A stretch of DNA of 64,000 nucleotides from Microvirgula aerodenitrificans DSM 15089. GTDB taxonomy: Bacteria; Pseudomonadota; Gammaproteobacteria; Burkholderiales; Aquaspirillaceae. The notes beneath the pieces are model-generated. The model ran no database searches. It was not told the origin of the DNA and was given only the letters and a program-made list of their open reading frames with translations. Positions 57,514 through 64,000 of the stretch are shown here, one piece after another. The position numbers and the translations under genes are program-made. Numbering within the stretch: the first letter of the stretch is position 1; every line of letters starts with the position of its first letter. The stretch is from positions 186,001 through 250,000 of the forward strand of contig NZ_JHVK01000002.1 of the NCBI RefSeq assembly GCF_000620105.1, in the 5' to 3' direction.

Positions 57514-58893
57514 CTAGACACGCACGACTGCATGCGGCCGGGCGTACTGCCAGATGCAGACCCCGAGCGCGACCAGGTAGAAGGCCAGAAAAATCAGTAC
57601 GGCCAGCGCCACGCCATGGGTCAGCGCCAGCGACCAGCCAAAGGTCTTGGGAATGAAAAAACCGCCGAATGCCGCCATCACCGACGACACGTTCATGGCA
57701 GCCGTACCGGCACGGCTGCCGTCCGCATAAGCGGTATTCACGTCCAGTCCTTCACGCGCAGCCCGCCGGCCGGCCTCGATCAGGAACACTTTCGGCGCCA
57801 TCTGGTAAGACGAGCCATTGCCCAGCCCGGCCGCGGTGAACAGCACCAGCGACACGCAGACAAAGGCAGTGAAATGCCCCGCGTCGCTGCTGGACGGCAG
57901 CGTCAGCAGCAGCGCCACCAGCGACAGCGCCATTACCGCATAGGCACCGCAGGTCACCACGCTGCCGGCAATCCGGTCGGACAGCCAGCCGCCGAACGGG
58001 CGCGCCAGAGCTGCCAGCATCGGGCCGACGAACAGGTAGCCGGTGACGTCCTCCAGCGGGAACATGCGACTGGTCAGCAGCGGGAAAGCGGCGGCGAAGC
58101 CAAGGAAAGTGCCATAGGTGCCCATGTACAGCAGGCACACATACCAGGTATGCGGGATGCGGATCACGTTCAACTGGTCGCGCGGCGTCAGCCGCACGCC
58201 GGCCATATTGTTGCCGTAGCGCCAGGCGGCCCAGGCCCCCAGCAGGATCAGCGGCACCCACATGAAACCGGCGTTCTGCAGCCACACCTGGCGCACTTCC
58301 TCGCCATGGCCCCAGATCTGCGGTGCGCCGGCCAGATGGCCGAACAGCGGCACGCTGATCGCCAGCGGAATCAGCAGTTGCGCGACCGAGACGCCAAGAT
58401 TGCCGATGCCGGCATTCATCCCCAGTGCGTAGCCCTTGCGCGCGGCCGGAAAGAAAAAGCCGGTATGCGACAGGTGCGACGCCGAGGCACCGCCGCCGAA
58501 GCCGCACAGTGCCGCCATGGCGAACAGTACCCAGAACGGGGTGGAGATGTCCTGCACCACGAAGCCGACGCCGATCGCCGGCAACAGCAGGATCAGCGTG
58601 GACAGTGCCAGCCAGGTTGCGCCGCCGACCCAGGACCACACCATCGAGTAGACGATGCGCAGCATGGCGCCGAACAACGGCGGCGCCGCCACCAGCCAGA
58701 AGCGCTGGTCGTCGGACAGCTGGAAACCGACCGCCGGCAGATTGATGACGACAATGCTCCACATCATCCAGACATTGAAGTTCAGATGCAGGGCGAAAAT
58801 GGAGCAGACCAGATTGCGGCGGGCGACGAAACGGCCGCGCGTCAGCCAGAAATCCAGGTTCTCGGGGTACCAGCGGGTCAGCGTCGCAGCCAT
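57514..58893 (-). CDS. Nitrate/nitrite transporter, NarK family (MFS)
   Basis: 459-aa, twelve-helix major-facilitator transporter of the NNP group. The family's two nitrate-signature regions are visible: CGFGGGASASHLSHTGFFFP in helix 5 and AAGLGNGSSYQMAPKVF in helix 11. The substrate-binding arginines are likely those in LFGAMLRIVYSMVWS and the matching helix 8 region. It may import nitrate or exchange it for nitrite. No nitrate reductase is in the window. The start is uncertain (58893, or an ATG seven codons upstream); no FNR site was recognised. Confidence 0.9.
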   Translation of the reverse strand: MAATLTRWYPENLDFWLTRGRFVARRNLVCSIFALHLNFNVWMMWSIVVINLPAVGFQLSDDQRFWLVAAPPLFGAMLRIVYSMVWSWVGGATWLALSTLILLLPAIGVGFVVQDISTPFWVLFAMAALCGFGGGASASHLSHTGFFFPAARKGYALGMNAGIGNLGVSVAQLLIPLAISVPLFGHLAGAPQIWGHGEEVRQVWLQNAGFMWVPLILLGAWAAWRYGNNMAGVRLTPRDQLNVIRIPHTWYVCLLYMGTYGTFLGFAAAFPLLTSRMFPLEDVTGYLFVGPMLAALARPFGGWLSDRIAGSVVTCGAYAVMALSLVALLLTLPSSSDAGHFTAFVCVSLVLFTAAGLGNGSSYQMAPKVFLIEAGRRAAREGLDVNTAYADGSRAGTAAMNVSSVMAAFGGFFIPKTFGWSLALTHGVALAVLIFLAFYLVALGVCIWQYARPHAVVRV

Positions 58894-59074
58894 GTCATCG
58901 GATGCCCTCGGCATTCATCAGCAATTGGATTCGCGCGATTGTCGTCGCACACGGGCAGATGCACCAGTCTTTCTCCGGATAAATGTCGCATTGCCGGACA
59001 TGCACGGCTATCCCCTTGGCAAAGTCCCGGCTTTGCGTTCAGATACGCGCTTCTCCGCTTTCTGGCTGTTGCCC

Positions 59075-60478
59075 GTGTCCCTGCTGCATCGCGCGTCCTG
59101 TCTGCTGCTGTCCCTTCTTGCCGTGCCGGCCCTGTCCGCCCCCCTGCCCCCGCTGGGCCCGATCGATGCCGGCACGCTGGCGCTGTGGGTCGCGCCACTC
59201 GACGGCGGGCCGCCGGTCTACACCCATCGTGCCGACGCCGCGGTCAATCCGGCATCAACCATGAAGCTGGTCACCAGCTTTGCCGCCCTGGACACACTGG
59301 GCCCCGATTTCCACTGGCAGACCGGTCTGTACAGCAGTGCGCCGGTCAATGGCACCAGCCTGGCCGGCGATCTGTACTGGCGCGGCAACGGCGACCCGGC
59401 GTTCGATTTCGACGCCCTGGCCGACCTGACCGGACAACTGCGCGATCGCGGCATCCGCCGTATCGACGGCGCCCTGCTGCTGGACAAGTCGGCGTTCACC
59501 TCGCTGGGCAGCTCCAGCGAGCAGGACCCGGACGAAGGGCGCACCTATCAGGTCGGCCCGGACCCGCTGCTGACCCAGTACAAGACCGCCGCCGTCCGCC
59601 TGTACGCCGGCGACAGCGGCTGGCAGGTCGTGCTCGACCCGCCGCTGCGCGGCATCGACACCCGCAACCGGCTGACCCTGACCCCCGGCGCCTGCACCGG
59701 CGGTGTCGGCCGCCATGTCAGCGCCAGCGCGCAGGAACGCAATCTGGTGCTGAACGGCAAGGTACCGGCCGGCTGCGACGGCAGCGTGCTCTATGTGCCA
59801 CTGCTCGACCACGACACCTTCCAGGCTGCCGCCTTCGACGCCGTCTGGCAGGAGCGCAGCGGTCAGACCGGACTGCCGGTGCGGCGCGGCAACGCGCCGG
59901 CCGATGCACGCCTGCTGGCCAGCCACGAATCCCCGCCGCTGTCCGAAGTGCTGGTCGGACTGAACCACTACAGCAACAACGTGATGGCACGTCAGGTGTT
60001 CCTGACCCTTGGCGCCAGCGACGGCAATGGCGGCGATACCGTGCGCAATGCCGAAGCCGCCGTCCGCGCGGCGCTGACCCGCCACGGCATCGACAGCCGC
60101 GCCTTCGTGTTCGAGAACGGCGCCGGTCTGTCGCGCCGCGAGCGGGTAACGGCCGGCGCCCTCGGCGAATTGCTGCGCGCCGCCCAGCGCGCGCCGTTCT
60201 GGGGGGAGTTTGCCGCCCTGCTGCCGCGCCCCGGAGGCGCCGGCACCCTGCACCAGCGCTTGCCGGCACTGGCCGGCCGCGCCCGCTTCAAGACCGGCAC
60301 GCTGAATGACGTGCATGCCCTGGCCGGCTACCTGGATGCCGGAGGCCGCCGCTATGCGCTGGTCGCCATTGTCAATGCGTCGGGCATTCGCAACAGCGCA
60401 CTTGATTCGCTAGTTGAACGCATCGCCGCCGCACTGGACGCACAGCAGGTTCAAGACCGCCCCGTCGCGGGCCGATAA
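59075..60478 (+). CDS. dacB: D-alanyl-D-alanine carboxypeptidase/endopeptidase DacB (PBP4)
   Basis: 467-aa periplasmic class-C penicillin-binding protein that trims peptidoglycan cross-links. The three active-site motifs are all present: STMK in NPASTMKLVTS, SNN in NHYSNNVMAR and KTG in RFKTGTLNDVHALAG. A GTG at 59075 is chosen because it gives an ideal 22-residue signal peptide ending PALSA; the ATG at 59000 would put 25 atypical residues in front and remains possible. A domain insertion between the first two motifs, as in PBP4, is present. Confidence 0.9.
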   Translation: MSLLHRASCLLLSLLAVPALSAPLPPLGPIDAGTLALWVAPLDGGPPVYTHRADAAVNPASTMKLVTSFAALDTLGPDFHWQTGLYSSAPVNGTSLAGDLYWRGNGDPAFDFDALADLTGQLRDRGIRRIDGALLLDKSAFTSLGSSSEQDPDEGRTYQVGPDPLLTQYKTAAVRLYAGDSGWQVVLDPPLRGIDTRNRLTLTPGACTGGVGRHVSASAQERNLVLNGKVPAGCDGSVLYVPLLDHDTFQAAAFDAVWQERSGQTGLPVRRGNAPADARLLASHESPPLSEVLVGLNHYSNNVMARQVFLTLGASDGNGGDTVRNAEAAVRAALTRHGIDSRAFVFENGAGLSRRERVTAGALGELLRAAQRAPFWGEFAALLPRPGGAGTLHQRLPALAGRARFKTGTLNDVHALAGYLDAGGRRYALVAIVNASGIRNSALDSLVERIAAALDAQQVQDRPVAGR

Positions 60479-60578
60479 GGCCGGAGCCGCCTTGCATTTC
60501 CGGCGGCAACCGCCATCGTTAACAGGGCGCCGGCCCTCTCCGGCCGGCATCCTGTTCAGCACACTGTAAGGAACGCCA

Positions 60579-61151
60579 ATGCGGCGCCTGTTAAGCTTGT
60601 CACTGCTGTTGCTGCTGCCCTTGCTGGTGCAGGCGCAGAATGTGACCTGGTACATCAGCCCCGGACGTTCACTCGCCTTCATCAAGCCGGCGTGCAGCGA
60701 AGAAGACCTGCTGCGCGACTACGGCGACTGGAACGTGGAGCGAACCACCATCCCGCTCGACGGGGCATCCGTCCCCGCCACCGTGCTGTTTCCGCACGAT
60801 GACGCCAAGCGCGTCGTCCTGCTCTGGCATGACGACGCCGCGCGCCGGCAACTGAAGGCGGCCATCCTGCGTGGCAACCATTCGTTCTGGCGTCTGCCCG
60901 GCAATGTGACGCTCGGCACTCCGTACCGCAAGCTGGTCGAAACCAATGCCCGGCCGGTCGGCGTCAGCGCCTTCGGCGAGCAGGGCGGCGTCCAGGTCAG
61001 CGACTGGCAGAACGGCCAGTTCGCGCGTTTCGGCCGCTTCCTGGATGTCCGACTCGACGGCTATCCGGCAGCCCCCGTCAACGGCAAGTCCCGGCCGCTG
61101 ACCCACAATACGATCAACGAGATACGCGTTTTTTTCCCCGAACCCAAATAA
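60579..61151 (+). CDS. Hypothetical secreted protein
   Basis: 190-aa exported protein with a clear signal peptide (LLSLSLLLLLPLLVQAQNV, cut near residue 19). The mature part is all-beta in character: NVTWYISPGRSLAFIKPACS, LLWHDDAARRQLKAAILRGN and INEIRVFFPEPK at the end. I recognise no family. It ends eight bases before grxC, suggesting co-transcription. Confidence 0.8.
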   Translation: MRRLLSLSLLLLLPLLVQAQNVTWYISPGRSLAFIKPACSEEDLLRDYGDWNVERTTIPLDGASVPATVLFPHDDAKRVVLLWHDDAARRQLKAAILRGNHSFWRLPGNVTLGTPYRKLVETNARPVGVSAFGEQGGVQVSDWQNGQFARFGRFLDVRLDGYPAAPVNGKSRPLTHNTINEIRVFFPEPK

Positions 61152-61159
61152 GCGACCCC

Positions 61160-61420
61160 ATGCAGCCCGTCACCCTGTACGCCACCGCCACCTGTCCCTA
61201 CTGCCATCGCGCCGAGCAATTGCTGGCGCAGAAAGGCGTGGCCGATGTCACGCTGATCCGCGTCGACCTCGATGCCGACGCGCGCCAGCGCATGGTGACC
61301 GTGACCGGCCGCCGCACCGTGCCGCAGATCTTCGTCGGCGACACCCACGTCGGCGGCTACGACGACCTGGCCGCCCTCGAGCGCGCCGGCAAGCTGGACC
61401 TCCTGCTGGCCGGCGCCTGA
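61160..61420 (+). CDS. grxC: Glutaredoxin 3 GrxC
   Basis: 86-aa cytoplasmic thiol-disulfide oxidoreductase. The CPYC active site is at residues 12-15, followed by [20 protein letters not shown] with the cis-proline and GG motifs of glutaredoxins. It stands just upstream of secB, a common betaproteobacterial and gammaproteobacterial order. Confidence 0.95.
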   Translation: MQPVTLYATATCPYCHRAEQLLAQKGVADVTLIRVDLDADARQRMVTVTGRRTVPQIFVGDTHVGGYDDLAALERAGKLDLLLAGA

Positions 61421-61556
61421 ACGCACGCGGCCCCCGTCCGGGCGTATTGGCATATCCGCCACAACAGCCTGTGCCGCGTGGCACTCGGCGCGGCTTTCTG
61501 CGATCATTCGCCCCAGTGTCAACTTACGTTTTCGAACGACTCAACGAAAGATCATC

Positions 61557-62024
61557 ATGAGCGAACAGCAGGATCAGCTGGATCAGCAGCCCGTTTTCTC
61601 CATCGAAAAAATCTATGTCAAGGATCTGTCGCTCGAGATTCCCCATGCACCGGGCATCTTCCTTGAGCGCGCCCAGCCGGACATCGACATGCAGCTCGGC
61701 ACCTCGGCCCAGCAGCTCGAAGACGGCATCTATGAAGTGTCGATCACCGTCACCGTGACCGCCAAGGCGGAAGAAAAGGTGATGTTCCTGGTCGAAGCCG
61801 GCCAGGCAGGCATCTTCCAGATCCGCAACGTCCCGGCAGAAGACCTCGAACCGATCCTCGGCGTCGCCTGCCCGAACATCCTGTTCCCGTACCTGCGCGA
61901 AACCGTGTCCGACATCGTCAACCGCGCCGGCTTCCCGCCGGTCCTGCTGTCGCCGATCAACTTCGACGCCCTCTTCGCCCAGCAGCGCGCCCAGACTGCC
62001 GAAGCGAGCAATGAAACCCACTAA
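61557..62024 (+). CDS. secB: Protein-export chaperone SecB
   Basis: 155-aa tetrameric chaperone that keeps preproteins unfolded and hands them to SecA. The conserved [20 protein letters not shown] lies near the N-terminus, and [20 protein letters not shown], then [15 protein letters not shown], at the end. A GAAAGATC site precedes the ATG. Its 3' end overlaps the following SH3 gene by 14 bases. Confidence 0.97.
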   Translation: MSEQQDQLDQQPVFSIEKIYVKDLSLEIPHAPGIFLERAQPDIDMQLGTSAQQLEDGIYEVSITVTVTAKAEEKVMFLVEAGQAGIFQIRNVPAEDLEPILGVACPNILFPYLRETVSDIVNRAGFPPVLLSPINFDALFAQQRAQTAEASNETH

Positions 62025-62490
62025 GACCACCCGCGTCACCGGTATTGCCGGCCTGACCAGGTTGTCCCTGTTTGCCGTGCTGGCCCTGGTGGCCGGCGCG
62101 GTGCAGGCGCTGGAATTCCGGTCGGTCAAGGACACCGGCGTGGCGTTCTACGACTCGCCGAGCCTGGCCGGCCGCAAGCTGTTCCTGGTCAGCCGCTACT
62201 ATCCGGTGGAAGTGCTGACCCGGCAGAACGAATGGGCGCGCATCCGCGATGCCAGCGGTGCGATTGCCTGGGTCCAGTACGCCAGCCTGTCGCCGACCCG
62301 CACCGTGGTGGTCACCGCGCCGGAAGCGGTGATCCGCACCAGCCCCGACGTCAAGTCGTCGGTGTCGTTCAAGGCGACCAGGGACGTGGCACTGCAACTG
62401 CTGGAGCCGCCGAAATCCGGCTGGGTGAAGGTCAGGCATCGTGATGGCGTCAGCGGTTACGCGCCGCTGGCCGCACTGTGGGGACTGTAA
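62011..62490 (+). CDS. Secreted SH3-domain protein
   Basis: 159-aa exported protein. A signal peptide ends near [10 protein letters not shown] (about residue 34). Two bacterial SH3-like (SH3_3) repeats follow, each with a residue pattern such as [37 protein letters not shown] and [40 protein letters not shown]. Such domains usually bind cell-wall material. It starts within secB and its stop overlaps gpsA (TAATG), so all three are translationally coupled. Function unknown. Confidence 0.88.
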   Translation: MKPTKTTRVTGIAGLTRLSLFAVLALVAGAVQALEFRSVKDTGVAFYDSPSLAGRKLFLVSRYYPVEVLTRQNEWARIRDASGAIAWVQYASLSPTRTVVVTAPEAVIRTSPDVKSSVSFKATRDVALQLLEPPKSGWVKVRHRDGVSGYAPLAALWGL

Positions 62491-63500
62491 TGACCGGACA
62501 GACCGCTTCCCGGCTGGCGGTACTGGGTGCTGGTGCCTGGGGCACCGCGCTCGCCATCGCCTTCTCCCGCCAGCAACCGACGGTACTGTGGGCACGCCAT
62601 GAAGCCCAGGTTGCCGACATGGCGGCCCGGCGCGAAAACGCGCGCTACCTGCCTGGCGAACCGTTTCCCGATGCGCTGGCACTGACGTCGGACCTGGATG
62701 CAGCGCTCGAACATGCCGACCTGATCCTGATCGCCACGCCGATCGCCGGCCTGCGCGCCACGCTGACCGCCGTCTGCGAGCGCCGGCCGGTGCCGCCGCC
62801 GGTCCTGTGGGCCTGCAAGGGCTTCGAGGCCGACAGCGGCCTGCTGCCGCATCAGGTCGTCGCCGGCATCCTGCCGCCCGGCGTGCCCTATGGCGCGCTG
62901 TCCGGCCCGAGTTTTGCCCGTGAAGTCGCCCGGGGTCAGCCGACTGCCATCACGCTGGCCTCCGATGACAGCGCCTTCGCCATTGCCACTGCCGCCCGCC
63001 TGCACTGCCCGCGCTTCCGCGTCTACGCTAACGACGACCTGATCGGCGTCGAGGTCGGCGGTGCAGTCAAGAACGTCATGGCCATCGCGGCCGGCGTCAG
63101 CGACGGACTCGGCTTCGGTCACAATGCCCGCGCCGCACTGATTACCCGTGGTCTGTCTGAAATCACCCGGCTGGCCACCGCACTGGGCGGCAAGCCGGCC
63201 ACGCTGATGGGACTGGCCGGGCTCGGCGATCTGCTGCTGACCACGACCGGCGACCTGTCGCGCAATCGCCAGGTCGGTCTGAAACTGGCCGAAGGCAAGC
63301 CGCTGGAGCAGGTATTGCTCGAGCTGGGCCATGTCGCCGAAGGCGTGCCGACCACGCGCGAAGTCCAGGCCAAGGCCGAGCGCCTCGGCGTCGACATGCC
63401 GATTACCGCCGCAGTCTGCGCGATGCTGTTCCATGGCAAGGCCCCGATGCAGGTCGTGGAAACCCTGCTCGGCCGGGCGCCAAAGGTCGAAAACCCCTGA
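62490..63500 (+). CDS. gpsA: NAD(P)H-dependent glycerol-3-phosphate dehydrogenase GpsA
   Basis: 336-aa cytoplasmic enzyme that makes sn-glycerol-3-phosphate for phospholipid synthesis. The Rossmann motif is [12 protein letters not shown], followed by [36 protein letters not shown] and the catalytic lysine region [20 protein letters not shown]; the [14 protein letters not shown] helix is also typical. The start is fixed by the TAATG junction with the SH3 gene. Confidence 0.97.
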   Translation: MTGQTASRLAVLGAGAWGTALAIAFSRQQPTVLWARHEAQVADMAARRENARYLPGEPFPDALALTSDLDAALEHADLILIATPIAGLRATLTAVCERRPVPPPVLWACKGFEADSGLLPHQVVAGILPPGVPYGALSGPSFAREVARGQPTAITLASDDSAFAIATAARLHCPRFRVYANDDLIGVEVGGAVKNVMAIAAGVSDGLGFGHNARAALITRGLSEITRLATALGGKPATLMGLAGLGDLLLTTTGDLSRNRQVGLKLAEGKPLEQVLLELGHVAEGVPTTREVQAKAERLGVDMPITAAVCAMLFHGKAPMQVVETLLGRAPKVENP

Positions 63501-63511
63501 TGGACAATCTG

Positions 63512-63537
63512 AACGACGCCGCTTCCGCGGCGTCGTT
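63512..63537. terminator. Terminator hairpin after gpsA
   Basis: AACGACGCCGC (63512-63522) pairs with GCGGCGTCGTT (63527-63537) around a TTCC loop, between converging genes. It has no long T-run. Confidence 0.7.
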
Positions 63538-63551
63538 TCCAGCAATGGTTT

Positions 63552-64000
63552 TCATCTGAGCGTCATCTGCGTCATCCACTCCGGCTGGGCTTCCAGCGCC
63601 AGCGCCACCTCGCTCCAGTCAAAACTCCCGCCGGTGTCCGGCAATCGTGCCGAGTACTGCACGACATCGAACGGGTCAGCCACCAGCACCGCCGGCGCGG
63701 TCAGTCCGGCGAACGGGTGTTCGACCACCATTACGCCATAGTCGCGATGGAAATCGCGCCCGCGCAGGGTCGACAGCAGCACCACGCCATGCCAGCCGCG
63801 CTGTGCCGCCACCCGCTTCAGCGTCAGCGGCGTATCCGCACTGACCACGATCAGCACCGGTGCCACCAGTGCCGGCGCACTCGCTGCTGGCACACTGCTC
63901 GCCACCAGTTCGTCGACCAGCCGCGCGCTGTCCTCCAGCTCGACCGACAGCACGGTCATGATCACCTTGATCCGGTCGCGGAAGCTCTCCAGCGAAATAT
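63552..64000 (-). CDS. Unrecognised protein, 5' end outside the window
   Basis: The minus frame is open from the stop at 63552 to the window edge, giving at least 148 codons; a GTG at 63965 exists, but upstream codons continue as plausible protein (SLESFRDRIKV), so this is probably the C-terminal part of a longer gene. Visible stretches include LVAPVLIVVSADTPLTLKRV, RGWHGVVLLSTLRGRDFHRD and a terminal PEWMTQMTLR. I recognise no family. Confidence 0.65.
   Translation of the reverse strand, partial: ISLESFRDRIKVIMTVLSVELEDSARLVDELVASSVPAASAPALVAPVLIVVSADTPLTLKRVAAQRGWHGVVLLSTLRGRDFHRDYGVMVVEHPFAGLTAPAVLVADPFDVVQYSARLPDTGGSFDWSEVALALEAQPEWMTQMTLR

Noticed and set aside
58894-58990. FNR or NarL binding site upstream of the NarK gene
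   Set aside because: TTGCTGATGA-like sequence is present, but no TTGAT-N4-ATCAA arrangement or heptamer pair can be drawn.
57433-60309. 958-codon plus-strand frame covering the NarK and DacB region
   Set aside because: It crosses a convincing minus-strand transporter and then lies out of frame within dacB, whose catalytic motifs fix the true frame.

Overview
The window is about 64 kb of GC-rich (roughly 63-66% by eye) Gram-negative chromosome. Gene content and protein sequences point to a free-living, flagellated, chemotactic betaproteobacterium, probably of the Neisseriales/Chromobacteriaceae type. This is inferred from gene families and layout; no database search was possible. No rRNA, tRNA, insertion sequence, prophage or CRISPR array was seen. 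Almost everything is ordinary core genome; the accessory interest lies in small regulatory and broken elements.

Layout. 1-3681: end of pstS, then pstC-pstA-pstB (phosphate uptake) and a terminator. 3747-4462: a small toxin-antitoxin locus whose RelE/HigB-type toxin has an in-frame TGA while the antitoxin is intact. 4479-10171 (minus): tamB and tamA, outer-membrane protein assembly. 10275-12418: an apparent trp-type attenuator (leader peptide with a run of aromatic codons, alternative hairpins, terminator) ahead of an unknown 171-aa protein and a Na+-dependent NSS amino-acid transporter. 12473-15965: a phosphoethanolamine-transferase-like membrane enzyme and a chemoreceptor with a sigma-28-like promoter. 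16091-20462: a semialdehyde dehydrogenase and an omega-aminotransferase, divergent from a MocR-type regulator (beta-alanine-type catabolism). 20485-26697 (minus): a complete RND efflux operon, TetR-adaptor-pump-TolC.

26876-30953: argB, a CBS-domain protein, a HAD nucleotidase, a VanZ-like membrane protein and a lipoprotein. 31093-33060: htpG with a sigma-32 promoter. 33180-38791: DMT exporter, AraC regulator, trhP tRNA hydroxylase, a small membrane protein, a DUF3298-like secreted protein, fliW, a DUF4760-like protein and a possible 15-aa ORF. 38927-41562: clpB with a second sigma-32 promoter. 41636-44702: a second chemoreceptor and a second DMT exporter.

44764-55123 (minus) is the flagellar rod/hook/ring cluster flgBCDEFGHIJ with a sigma-54 promoter, followed by flgKL with its own sigma-28 promoter. 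This is a two-tier hierarchy, early basal-body genes by RpoN and late hook-junction genes by FliA. 55323-57380: feoAB with a Fur-box-like site. 57514-58893: a NarK-type nitrate/nitrite transporter. 59075-63500: dacB, an unknown secreted protein, then grxC-secB-SH3 protein-gpsA, the last three overlapping. The window ends inside an unrecognised minus-strand gene.
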